Positions 23,696 to 29,982 of a stretch of 39,011 bases of DNA are shown here, in pieces. Below the pieces are notes generated by a model, which saw only the letters and a list, made by a program, of their open reading frames with translations, made no database searches and had not been told where the DNA came from. The translations under genes and the position numbers were made by a program. The DNA comes from a virus, in the IMG/VR virus record IMGVR_UViG_3300037247_001584, positions 1 through 39,011 of that record. One strand, given 5' to 3'. Within the stretch, counting starts at the first letter, position 1, and every line of letters starts with the position of its first letter.

Positions 23696-23708
23696 AGTAT
23701 ACCACACT
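23696..23708 (-). promoter_or_regulatory. Extended -10 promoter and operator-like motif for hicBA
   Basis: On the - strand AGTGTGGTATACT: TGG followed by TATACT is an extended -10; no good -35 is seen at 17 bases. The transcript would start about 45 bases before the HicB ATG. AGTGTGGTA is repeated in the same relation to the -10 of the divergent RHH gene (23810-23818 on the + strand), which suggests shared control. Confidence 0.6.
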
Positions 23709-23793
23709 ATATCGCGGTCTGCGTGAATGGCTCGTTATGTCTCATGTAGGCCATTTTGAGCTACGTAATTACTGGAGGTGTTTTCTTCGGGGG

Positions 23794-23822
23794 TTGATTT
23801 GTAGCCCTCAGTGTGGTACATT
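23794..23822 (+). promoter_or_regulatory. Promoter for the RHH gene, overlapping an AGTGTGGTA motif
   Basis: TTGATT (23794-23799), 17 bases, TACATT (23817-23822) with TGG just before it. The expected start of transcription is one or two bases before the ATG at 23831, so the message would be nearly leaderless. AGTGTGGTA at 23810-23818 is an exact inverted copy of 23700-23708. Confidence 0.6.
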
Positions 23823-23830
23823 TATATACA

Positions 23831-24031
23831 ATGAAGAACCCGAACAAGAGCGAGGTCACGAGGTTGCGGTTGCGGCCACTACTTAAAGGCCTTCTTCGCG
23901 AGGCTGTAAAACTGCGTGGGGTAGGGAGCGTATCAGAGCTGATACGCCTGCTGCTTATTAATGAATTCATCCGCCTGGGCCTTATGCCAAGCATGACGGA
24001 TGATGAGAAGGGCACCGAAGCCCGGAGGTAA
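23831..24031 (+). CDS. Ribbon-helix-helix DNA-binding protein
   Basis: 66 residues from MKNPNKSEVTRLRLRPLLKG. The short basic strand (VTRLRLRP) followed by two helices (LLKGLLREAVKLRG and SVSELIRLLLINEFIRLGL) is the Arc/MetJ/CopG fold. It is divergent from hicBA and shares a promoter motif with it, so it may supply the DNA-binding function that the HicB C-terminus seems to lack (inference). No Shine-Dalgarno; see the promoter entry. The next gene follows at once. Confidence 0.7.
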   Translation: MKNPNKSEVTRLRLRPLLKGLLREAVKLRGVGSVSELIRLLLINEFIRLGLMPSMTDDEKGTEARR

Positions 24032-24032
24032 T

Positions 24033-24413
24033 ATGGAATTCAAATTAAGTAAAGAGACTATAGATAAATATCGCGAGTGCCAGAAGGCTATTAAAATTGC
24101 TTCAGAGAAAATGCTTAATGGTATTTCATTAAAAGTTAGACGCTCTACTGAGAACCAGAGGAAAATTTTAGTAGCCCAGGCGAGTGGTAGGTTATTGAAA
24201 AACAGTATCCATGCTCGTCGGATAGATGAGGAGAGAAAAGCGAGGGAGAGAGGTGAGATGAAGGAATTATTCCCGTTTGATATAGGGTTTGTTATGCTCA
24301 GGCTGGGGCCTGGCAGGTATTATATGTATACAAAGGACGGCAGGAATTGTCACCTGTTATGGGGTAAGATGTTCCCTGATCTCCCTCTGGCTGAACCATG
24401 GCATCAGGATTAA
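24033..24413 (+). CDS. Unknown basic protein, partner of the RHH gene
   Basis: 126 residues from the ATG at 24033, four bases after GGAGG; a start 33 bases upstream lacks a ribosome binding site. Highly charged and helical in the first two-thirds (IDKYRECQKAIKIASEKMLN, RRIDEERKARERGEMKELF), then a small beta part (GFVMLRLGPGRYYMYTKDGR). Co-transcribed with the RHH gene. The end overlaps the stop of the convergent zinc-ribbon gene by four bases. Function unknown. Confidence 0.6.
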   Translation: MEFKLSKETIDKYRECQKAIKIASEKMLNGISLKVRRSTENQRKILVAQASGRLLKNSIHARRIDEERKARERGEMKELFPFDIGFVMLRLGPGRYYMYTKDGRNCHLLWGKMFPDLPLAEPWHQD

Positions 24414-24613
24414 ACTGACACCCTCACCACATGCTGAAACATACACTTCGGGCAAACAAGCCCTTTGGTAGTCAGTCGCCATACTGAGTAGAAAACACCC
24501 GGTACTATAAAGAGCAACCAGAGGAATACCTCCATAAGAAAACTTCCCTTTGTATACATTATTCCTTCGCCTTCGTACTTGCAGTTTGGACACTGTATCA
24601 TCTGTTTTGCCAT
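24410..24613 (-). CDS. Zinc-ribbon membrane protein
   Basis: 67 residues. CPNCKYEG at the start and CPKCMFQH near the end form a split zinc ribbon around a hydrophobic hairpin-like segment (FLMEVFLWLLFIVPGVFYSV). A good AGGAGG precedes the ATG. It is downstream of, and probably transcribed with, the exported protein gene. Such proteins occur widely in bacteria; the role here, in a prophage-expressed operon, is unknown. Confidence 0.7.
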   Translation of the reverse strand: MAKQMIQCPNCKYEGEGIMYTKGSFLMEVFLWLLFIVPGVFYSVWRLTTKGLVCPKCMFQHVVRVSV

Positions 24614-24635
24614 ATTGAATCCTCCTGTGGTGAAA

Positions 24636-25151
24636 TCACTTCGCGCATTCAGAGCGTATAGTCTTTAAGGCTGCTGACGATCCTGCTAGTGGGAATTTAA
24701 AATAGACCTTCCCCAGACTATACCAGTTCAGCTCCAGTAGTACGAAATTCGACTTGGTAATTTTTAAAACAATTTCTTTATCATTATCAAAGTGGATGGA
24801 TTTAGCACCCCAATCTTGAGACAGGGTAATATCTTCTACTTTATCGTCCCATTTTATTCGAGTACTAATATCACTGTAGCCATCCTTGGTTTCAGTGTTG
24901 CTTAAATTTGGAGCCATAGTAAAATTAACGTATACCCATTCATCGGTTTTGTCACATACTATAGCAAGCACTGCTTTGAGATTGTTATAGGGAGAAGCCA
25001 GTTTTTTTGTTGGTGCTACTATAAGAGAATGTGCCTGAGCGAGTATTTTCCCGGTCATTTCATCTCTTGAAATGGATGTATCCCACTCAGCGTAAGCAGG
25101 TATTGTTAATAGTAGTAGTATTGCTAATGATAATATTATTTTTTTATTCAT
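24636..25151 (-). CDS. Exported protein, VasI-like
   Basis: 171 residues with a signal peptide (MNKKIILSLAILLLLTIPAYA, cleavage after AYA). The mature part has the alternation of a single strand set with one Cys pair (CDK about residue 67 and C near the end): LKAVLAIVCDKTDEWVYVNF, then IRIKW-type and SIHFDNDKEIV strands, ending VYFKFPLAGSSAALKTIRSE C, which resembles VasI/T6SS-associated periplasmic proteins (end pattern Fdl-Gl-al-lR-eC). That likeness is by eye. Driven by a near-consensus promoter, so probably made by lysogens and acting in the periplasm. Confidence 0.65.
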   Translation of the reverse strand: MNKKIILSLAILLLLTIPAYAEWDTSISRDEMTGKILAQAHSLIVAPTKKLASPYNNLKAVLAIVCDKTDEWVYVNFTMAPNLSNTETKDGYSDISTRIKWDDKVEDITLSQDWGAKSIHFDNDKEIVLKITKSNFVLLELNWYSLGKVYFKFPLAGSSAALKTIRSECAK

Positions 25152-25181
25152 GGTGAGTCCTCCTGTAGTAAATCATTCAGC

Positions 25182-25210
25182 AGTATATCATACAGGCTGT
25201 GGTGGGTCAA
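25182..25210 (-). promoter_or_regulatory. Near-consensus sigma70 promoter for the exported protein operon
   Basis: On the - strand TTGACC, 17 bases, TATACT, with TGA just before the -10. The -35 overlaps the last codons of the repressor gene. AGGAGG lies before the ATG, so this transcript has a normal leader of about 25 bases. Confidence 0.8.
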
Positions 25211-25824
25211 TGCTTCAGCAGCCAGTCCAGATCAATCGTATCTGAATGTGCTGCATACAGTTTAGTAAGCGCGTTCGCCGGGATGGGTATCTCGTCCGCC
25301 TCCATCCTGCGTAAGCGTGCCTCAGTTATCCCCATGAGCTTTGCCATAGAGCGTAATGACAGGTTCAGCTCCGACTCTCTCAAATGCTTCAGGCGCTTGC
25401 CAGTGGTATCAAGGCCGAGGGACCCCGTGAGTGCCTGGCGCACCTCCTGCTCCGGGGTCATACTTTTACGTGATTGTTTCTCGATCATGATGCTCAGGTA
25501 TTCCTTGGCATCCTCTGCCACTCCAAGCCGGGCCAGCTTGCGCACCATCCCGTCAAGCTCATCAGTCTGTGTATTGTCTATATCAGCAAGGGTCTGCTCT
25601 CCCGTGAGTATCCAGTCTATTGTAACGTGATATGTCTCAGCCACCTTTATAAGGACCTCAGGCCCAGGCATGATTAACCCGCTCAAGTAGTCCCATAAGG
25701 ACTTCTGGGTTACTATTTTATCCAGCTTCACCCATGCTTGAGGGGCCTTGTCATCACCGAAGGCTGTTTTTAAACGCTCGGCAACACCTTTAAGTAGTGC
25801 TTGATTGTGTTTTTTTCGTGCCAT
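25207..25824 (-). CDS. Phage repressor with two HTH domains and no protease domain
   Basis: 205 residues. Residues about 8-76 form an N-terminal HTH as in CI-type repressors (KIVTQKSLWDYLSGLIMPGP, then VAETYHVTIDWILTG). Residues about 143-205 form a second XRE-like HTH (RLKHLRESELNLSLRSMAKL, MGITEARLRRMEAD, ending LDWLLKH). The linker is acidic/helical. There is no S24 self-cleavage domain, so induction would need something other than RecA-driven cleavage. It is divergent from the early operon across an AT-rich control region, the standard place for a lysogeny repressor. Autoregulation is likely from the operators over its promoter. Confidence 0.82.
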   Translation of the reverse strand: MARKKHNQALLKGVAERLKTAFGDDKAPQAWVKLDKIVTQKSLWDYLSGLIMPGPEVLIKVAETYHVTIDWILTGEQTLADIDNTQTDELDGMVRKLARLGVAEDAKEYLSIMIEKQSRKSMTPEQEVRQALTGSLGLDTTGKRLKHLRESELNLSLRSMAKLMGITEARLRRMEADEIPIPANALTKLYAAHSDTIDLDWLLKH

Positions 25825-25829
25825 TCTTA

Positions 25830-25865
25830 ATTGAAATCATATTAATATTACCTACTAATTTCAAT
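25830..25865. promoter_or_regulatory. Inverted repeat over the repressor promoter, putative operator
   Basis: ATTGAAAT (25830-25837) and ATTTCAAT (25858-25865) are perfect inverted copies around a 20-base spacer that contains the 10-bp palindrome ATATTAATAT (25839-25848). The element covers the -10 of the repressor promoter and its start site, so it is a good candidate for autoregulation. Confidence 0.6.
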
Positions 25866-25873
25866 AGGTTCAA
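25845..25873 (-). promoter_or_regulatory. Leftward promoter for the repressor
   Basis: On the - strand TTGAAC (25873-25868), 17 bases, TAATAT (25850-25845). The expected start lies about 15 bases before the repressor ATG. The element is covered by inverted repeats. Confidence 0.7.
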
Positions 25874-25882
25874 AGTTGCATT

Positions 25883-25896
25883 CTATTTAAATATAG
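25883..25896. repeat. 14-bp direct repeat, copy 1 (putative operator)
   Basis: CTATTTAAATATAG lies between the two divergent promoters; an identical copy is at 26148-26161. Near-palindromic and AT-rich, it may be a site for the repressor or for the first early regulator. Confidence 0.5.
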
Positions 25897-25955
25897 TAGC
25901 TAACGGTTAATGTAATATATAAAGGGCGCACCAGTCTATTAAATTAATTATATGC

Positions 25956-25984
25956 TTGACTTCTCACGTTATCAGTGATATGCT
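25956..25984 (+). promoter_or_regulatory. Rightward early promoter (PR-like)
   Basis: TTGACT (25956-25961), 17 bases, TATGCT (25979-25984). It is the only good promoter facing the early genes in this region and would start a transcript near 25991, about 180 bases before the first clear gene. Confidence 0.75.
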
Positions 25985-25994
25985 TTTCTCATGA

Positions 25995-26139
25995 AGCTGG
26001 CAAGTGACCACATAATAATTTTACCAAGCCGCAGCCAATCGTGTAAACAAAAGGTTTCCAGGGATTATTTAATCACTGGACTACTGCCCTCGTCCCGTAC
26101 CCTGTCCTCTGCTTGCCAGCTGAGTCTCTGGGGTACGGG
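25995..26139 (+). ncRNA. Structured early leader with interlocking inverted repeats
   Basis: Two perfect inverted repeats interlock: AGCTGGCAAG (25995-26004) with CTTGCCAGCT (26112-26121), and CCCGTACCC (26094-26102) with GGGTACGGG (26131-26139). The order a-b-a'-b' permits a pseudoknot or two mutually exclusive hairpins. A small frame begins with ATG at 25991, at the expected transcription start, and runs to 26155 (54 codons), but its product looks like no protein family. Either a regulatory leader/attenuator or a leaderless small gene is possible. Confidence 0.5.
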
Positions 26140-26147
26140 CGGGGGCG

Positions 26148-26161
26148 CTATTTAAATATAG
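26148..26161. repeat. 14-bp direct repeat, copy 2 (putative operator)
   Basis: Second CTATTTAAATATAG, 12 bases before the start codon of the first early regulator and overlapping the region just upstream of its ribosome binding site. With copy 1 it brackets the rightward promoter and leader. Confidence 0.5.
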
Positions 26162-26172
26162 AGGTAAAGGAA

Positions 26173-26667
26173 ATGAATAAAGTAATCGAGATATGGGATG
26201 CCTTGAGGATAGCGGTCAATACCAGAACCAAGTACGTGGCAGAGATTATCCGCTACTCAATGAATGTGGTGTACCGCTGGCAGGAACCCCAGGGGGGGCT
26301 GAACAGCGGCACCCGTTCCCCATACCAGGTAGTGGTGGAGATTTTCCACGCATGTATAGAGCTTGGCACCTCCCGCGTGGACGCGCTAGCTCCCCTGGAC
26401 TGGATAGAGAGAAGCGTGGGGCGCATTGCCTTCGACATTCCCAATGTGGAGGATGGGCCGGCCAGTGTGGTGGCATCCTTTATAGAAGTGACCGACCAGC
26501 TCGGGGATGTAGCCAGGGCGGTGAACAAGGGGCTCGCACCCAAGAGCCCCGGAGGGATGAACCTCACAGCGGATGAACGCAGGAAGATCCGAAAGGAAGT
26601 GGAAGACGTGCGCCGCGCATGCGCCGCCCTCGACCACGTAATAGCCAACCTCCCGGAGGTGAAGTGA
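26173..26667 (+). CDS. CII/Cro-like early regulator
   Basis: 164 residues from the ATG at 26173, with AAAGGA just upstream. The first 50 residues (ALRIAVNTRTKYVAEIIRYS, MNVVYRWQEPQGGLNSGTRS) read like an HTH of phage regulators, followed by PYQVVVEIFHACIELG. The C-terminal half is helical with a coiled coil (LTADERRKIRKEVEDVRRAC), probably for oligomerisation. As first gene of the early operon, opposite the repressor, it should decide lysis/lysogeny or activate later promoters. The family is not firmly recognised. Confidence 0.65.
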   Translation: MNKVIEIWDALRIAVNTRTKYVAEIIRYSMNVVYRWQEPQGGLNSGTRSPYQVVVEIFHACIELGTSRVDALAPLDWIERSVGRIAFDIPNVEDGPASVVASFIEVTDQLGDVARAVNKGLAPKSPGGMNLTADERRKIRKEVEDVRRACAALDHVIANLPEVK

Positions 26668-26960
26668 TGATGCGTCACATGTGTGTATGCGTCAGATCGC
26701 AAATGGGCTTGACTAACGCAGAGTTACTCAGGCGCTGGAAGGGATGCATCACAGACAAAGACACTACTTTAAAAACTGGTCAGGCTATAAGAGATTTTTT
26801 CATGGATCATTTAGCAGAGGGCCATGAGGTTATACCTGGCAGTGAGTGTGATAACTTCGATTTTAAAACGGGTTGTCTTGGACACCCCGAGCCGGGTAAG
26901 TATGAGTCTTCCCGCACCCCTTATCTCCGCGACCCAAAGGAGACCTGCGATGCCCAATAA
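26667..26960 (+). CDS. Small unknown early protein
   Basis: 97 residues starting in an ATGA overlap with the regulator (a later ATG at 26703 is also possible). Middle helix-rich (LTNAELLRRWKGCITDKDTT), then a Cys-containing end (SECDNFDFKTGCLGHPEPGK). Similar short proteins with GSECDNFD-type motifs occur in phage early regions, function unknown. It overlaps the ligase start by 11 bases. Confidence 0.55.
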   Translation: MMRHMCVCVRSQMGLTNAELLRRWKGCITDKDTTLKTGQAIRDFFMDHLAEGHEVIPGSECDNFDFKTGCLGHPEPGKYESSRTPYLRDPKETCDAQ

Positions 26961-27810
26961 GAAAACTCTCCTCCAGGGAGTCATGGACTATAAGCCGGAG
27001 TACGTCCGGGGCACGGTATATGTAGAGCCCAAGCTGGACGGGTGGGGCGCGATGTTTAAATGGGTAGCCGGGGTGGTCAAGGCCTTCACGCATACTGGCA
27101 CACCACTGGAGCTACCAACACAATGCAAACAGGTTGCCGAGGTACTGCCAACCGGGTTCTTCTTCCATGCGGAACTCACCCACCTCAAGGGCTGGCAGCA
27201 GATCAAGAGCGCCATTGCCTACGACCCTGACTCACTGATAGTAAATATATTCGACATGGTGAGCGAGGAGTTCTTTGTAGCCGGCGTTGACCTGCGGGGA
27301 TACACCACAAGGAAGAAGGCTCTATATAAAGTCTTTGCTGAAAAAGAACCTTTTGTTTTAGGCAGTCAGTTACTTACATATGCACACTTTGATAAATTAA
27401 CTGTGATTACAAAGGATGAGAGTATTAATGTCGAGAAAATACCAGAGGTTCATTCTATACACCTTAAGCTTGGTCACGAGGGCTCGGTGCTCAAGCGCCC
27501 GAACAGCCTGTATAACCTCGGCAAGACAACGGACTGGCTACGCATGAAGCCCGTACCCACCCAGGACTGTGAGATCGTAGAGGCTGTTTATAATAAACCT
27601 GGTGAATTAACAGTCGTCAAGGTGCTAGATGAGAAGGGCGTTATATGTAAAGTAAATGCTTTGGGTTGGAATGAAATTGGACTCCATATTAATAATGAAT
27701 CTTCTATCCTCGGCAAGATCATCGAGGTAGCGTACAGTCACCTCACCGAGGCAGGTCTCATGAGAGAGCCCCGCTTTGTTCGGTTCAGGGAGGACAAGAC
27801 AAGTGAGTGA
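26950..27810 (+). CDS. ATP-dependent DNA ligase
   Basis: 286 residues from the ATG at 26950, which has AAAGGAG upstream; the longer frame overlaps the previous gene. Nucleotidyltransferase motifs: I, VEPKLDGWG (Lys28 would take AMP; the usual Arg in KxDGxR is Gly); III, FFFHAELTH (Glu75); IV, HEGSVLKRP (Glu177); V, WLRMKPV (Lys200). The last 80 residues are a small OB-fold-like domain (DCEIVEAVYNKPGELTVVKV). It would seal nicks in replication or repair. It is the minimal phage type, lacking extra DNA-binding domains. Two stretches of the gene are notably AT-rich, suggesting mosaic exchange. Confidence 0.85.
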   Translation: MPNKKTLLQGVMDYKPEYVRGTVYVEPKLDGWGAMFKWVAGVVKAFTHTGTPLELPTQCKQVAEVLPTGFFFHAELTHLKGWQQIKSAIAYDPDSLIVNIFDMVSEEFFVAGVDLRGYTTRKKALYKVFAEKEPFVLGSQLLTYAHFDKLTVITKDESINVEKIPEVHSIHLKLGHEGSVLKRPNSLYNLGKTTDWLRMKPVPTQDCEIVEAVYNKPGELTVVKVLDEKGVICKVNALGWNEIGLHINNESSILGKIIEVAYSHLTEAGLMREPRFVRFREDKTSE

Positions 27811-28375
27811 TGTCAAAACCATCATAGCCCAGCTTGAGGCATTGCCAGACAGGGTGCTCGACCGTATCTGTGGCAACGAGATATTGGATACATCCGAGAC
27901 GTCAAATTGCTGCAAGTGGGGCGTGGGATGGTGGGAACTTCAATGCGTCATAGAGAAGGTCCACGAGGCTGGCCTCTTCCCTGAGTTCTTCGGATGTCTC
28001 CTGCACTGTATGGGCGATAAGGAATTCAGGGAGATATGCGGTATCCCCAAGGAGAGGCTAAAGGATTTAAGAGATAATGATTCCCCCTTCCTCATGGGTA
28101 TGGGCCTGATGGTACAGAGCCCGCGCAAGATAGTCATAGCCGCTATCGCGGCCAAGCGGTTACATGATATTTCACCGGAGGCGTGTGTTGGGTCTACCTC
28201 CAGCCCCGATGGCACACGCCTCCACCACACAGAACAGAAACCTTTTACCACCGTAGCTGTGGATGTCCAGAAGGATGGAGCTGAGGTAGAGGTAAAGGTA
28301 AATAATTGCCTCGGGTGTGGTCACTTTAAATGCACCGATGATTGCCCGCCTGGGGGTGAGCCCAATGATGCTTGA
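27803..28375 (+). CDS. Unknown protein with C-terminal Cys cluster
   Basis: 190 residues from a GTG at 27803 with GGAGG about ten bases upstream, overlapping the ligase end by eight bases. Helical middle (LKDLRDNDSPFLMGMGLMVQ, ISPEACVGST). It ends with NNCLGCGHFKCTDDCPPGGE, a compact four-Cys cluster likely to bind zinc. Two further Cys lie at CCKWGVGWWELQC. No family recognised. The start at GTG is a choice made from the ribosome binding site; an ATG 27 bases upstream is possible. Confidence 0.6.
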   Translation: MSDVKTIIAQLEALPDRVLDRICGNEILDTSETSNCCKWGVGWWELQCVIEKVHEAGLFPEFFGCLLHCMGDKEFREICGIPKERLKDLRDNDSPFLMGMGLMVQSPRKIVIAAIAAKRLHDISPEACVGSTSSPDGTRLHHTEQKPFTTVAVDVQKDGAEVEVKVNNCLGCGHFKCTDDCPPGGEPNDA

Positions 28376-28547
28376 TACCACAAGGATAAGCCAGGAGGCG
28401 CAGGACGTGGCTCTTGATCTGATGAGGGTCTTGGACATCACAAAGCCCGAGGCGTTTATCTACATGATCGATATCTATGCCATACGCAGCCGGGATGGTA
28501 AGAGGGTTGAGTACGAAGCCCTGCCTAGTGAACGCCTGAAGGTTTAA
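28365..28547 (+). CDS. Small unknown early protein
   Basis: 60 residues (MMLDTTRISQEAQDVALDLM onward), overlapping the previous gene by 11 bases in another frame, with GGGGGTGAG four bases before the ATG. One long helix and a short beta end (RDGKRVEYEALP). Longer versions beginning 48 bases upstream overlap more and lack a ribosome binding site. Function unknown. Confidence 0.5.
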   Translation: MMLDTTRISQEAQDVALDLMRVLDITKPEAFIYMIDIYAIRSRDGKRVEYEALPSERLKV

Positions 28548-28577
28548 ACAGATCGTACCGGTGACGGCCTTTGGCTG

Positions 28578-28616
28578 GACCGTTTCGATATAAGGGCCTT
28601 CTCGGCCCGGTCTTTT
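28578..28616 (+). terminator. Possible weak terminator after the ligase-containing operon
   Basis: GACCG (28578-28582) and CGGTC (28608-28612) enclose GGGCC/GGCCC (28594-28598 with 28604-28608; one base shared, so the two stems compete), followed by TTTT. Located in the 121-base gap before the DUF5131 gene. Weak as a terminator. Confidence 0.4.
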
Positions 28617-28628
28617 GGAATGTGTAGA

Positions 28629-28653
28629 GGGGAGGGACTAGTGACCCCTCCCC
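28629..28653 (+). other. Strong hairpin before the DUF5131 gene
   Basis: GGGGAGGG (28629-28636) pairs perfectly with CCCTCCCC (28646-28653) around a loop holding ACTAGT. It ends ten bases before the ribosome binding site of the next gene and has no T-run, so it may regulate translation or mRNA stability. Confidence 0.6.
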
Positions 28654-28671
28654 AAAGCACACAGGAGAATG

Positions 28672-29634
28672 ATGAACGACAATAAAATACATCTGCCGAG
28701 TATAGGCAAAGGCAAGTTCTGGAACCTGGGGCCAATGGTAGTGACCGGATGCACCCATGTTTCACCTGGCTGTGAAAACTGCTGGAGCGAGAAGCTCCAC
28801 GCTATGCGTATGGGCAACCCGAGGATGGTTAATGTCTACTCCCCCGACCTCATGACCAGGGACGGCAAGTTCAATGGCGAGGTTCAGTTCAACCTCCGCC
28901 TGTTAGAGAATGCAGTCAAGACCCGCAAGCCTCAGGTGATCGCCCTCTGGAACGATCTGTATCATGAGGGGATACTGTTTCACGATATGGCTAAGGTGTT
29001 TGATCTAATAAATTACTCCCCTCAACACACCTTCCTGATAATTACCAAGCGTCCCGAGAGGGCGGCTGAGTTCTTTGAGCTTGAAGAAGATACACTTGGG
29101 CTTGAAATAAAATTACCCCCGCACGTCTGGCACATAGTCACGATGGAGAACCAGGCCATGGTGGATGAGCGCATGCCGCACCTCCTGAACATCCCAGGCC
29201 AGCGAGGCATTATCATCGAGCCCATGCTCGGGCCTGTGGATTTGGAGATACCATATGGTCAGGGTGTTGGTGATTTGTTGATTGAGAATATCCACCAGGT
29301 CATACTCGGTGGTGAGACAGGCCCCGGAGCCCGACCCATGCATCCGGACTGGGTGCGTTCGGTACGTGACCAGTGCCAGGCCACTGGTGTCCCCTTCTTC
29401 TTCAAGTCATGTGGTAGATATATAACTGAGGTATCAGGTGCTACAGATTGTATGATTGAACCCGGCTGGATGCGTGAGGATGGTTTTGTGCGTTCTGGCT
29501 TGGTACCTTATTCATCAGAAGCATCCGAGGTTGAGAAGCATCAATGGATAAAATGCGGCAAAGTTACTAAGGGTGATTCAGGCCGTACCCTCGATGGACG
29601 CGAGCATAACGACCTCGCATGGGTGACATCATGA
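28672..29634 (+). CDS. DUF5131 (phage Gp37/Gp68) protein, radical-SAM-like
   Basis: 320 residues from the ATG at 28672 (an ATG three bases earlier is too close to AGGAG). Family signature: FWNLGPMVVTGCTHVSPGCE-type start with Cys spaced C-x6-C-x2-C (about residues 27, 34 and 37), then VFLIITKRPERAAEFF-like and WHIVTMENQAMVDERMPHLL, ILGGETGPGARPMHPDWVRS and PFFFKSCGR. This family is common in phages and looks like a radical-SAM or photoproduct-lyase relative with an iron-sulfur cluster; its substrate is unknown. It shares a neighbourhood with a DNA methyltransferase and a true radical-SAM protein. Confidence 0.85.
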   Translation: MNDNKIHLPSIGKGKFWNLGPMVVTGCTHVSPGCENCWSEKLHAMRMGNPRMVNVYSPDLMTRDGKFNGEVQFNLRLLENAVKTRKPQVIALWNDLYHEGILFHDMAKVFDLINYSPQHTFLIITKRPERAAEFFELEEDTLGLEIKLPPHVWHIVTMENQAMVDERMPHLLNIPGQRGIIIEPMLGPVDLEIPYGQGVGDLLIENIHQVILGGETGPGARPMHPDWVRSVRDQCQATGVPFFFKSCGRYITEVSGATDCMIEPGWMREDGFVRSGLVPYSSEASEVEKHQWIKCGKVTKGDSGRTLDGREHNDLAWVTS

Positions 29635-29765
29635 GTACCGAAGCAATGAAAGCTTTCAGACAATGGGCATGCTTTATTTGTGTTGAGCACTCCGACTTTA
29701 TGTGTCGTGAAGATGAGTGCCAACATCGGGACCACAAAATATTATTAAAGAACGTGGGGCGGTGA
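29631..29765 (+). CDS. 44-residue Cys/His-rich miniprotein
   Basis: Starts in an ATGA overlap with the DUF5131 gene and ends four bases before the next start. The product begins MSTEAMKAFRQWACFIC and continues with CREDECQHRDH, so four Cys and several His are set to bind a metal. Too short to be called by length alone; the overlap, the frame and the similar neighbour support it. Possible partner of the DUF5131 protein. Confidence 0.55.
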   Translation: MSTEAMKAFRQWACFICVEHSDFMCREDECQHRDHKILLKNVGR

Positions 29766-29769
29766 CACC

Positions 29770-29982
29770 ATGAACGGTAAGCCCACAAGGTGCTATTACA
29801 CAAAGGACTGTATTGCCTCATCCACTGAGTTTACCCGTCGCACTATAGGCTCTGGCTGTATTGGCTGTACGCTTACTGACAGCGAGGGTTGTGACTACCT
29901 TATATCGCAGGAGGAGTGGGACGCCATAGCCCGTGACCCTGAATCATGGAAGCTGATAGCGCACTGCGTTGGAACATATTGA
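29770..29982 (+). CDS. 70-residue Cys-rich miniprotein
   Basis: Six Cys: RCYYTKDC, GSGCIGCTLTDSEGC and HC near the end. GGTGA lies before the ATG. Composition suggests one or two small metal sites. It is the last gene before a 200-base non-coding region. Function unknown; similar Cys-rich short genes lie upstream. Confidence 0.6.
   Translation: MNGKPTRCYYTKDCIASSTEFTRRTIGSGCIGCTLTDSEGCDYLISQEEWDAIARDPESWKLIAHCVGTY

Noticed and set aside
25991-26155. 54-codon frame in the early leader as a Cro gene
   Set aside because: The product has no HTH and no plausible fold; it runs through strongly paired leader sequence. Kept only as an alternative in the leader entry.
26253-26702. Open frames on both strands overlapping the first early regulator
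   Set aside because: The regulator frame has a ribosome binding site and coupling to the next gene; the others have none.
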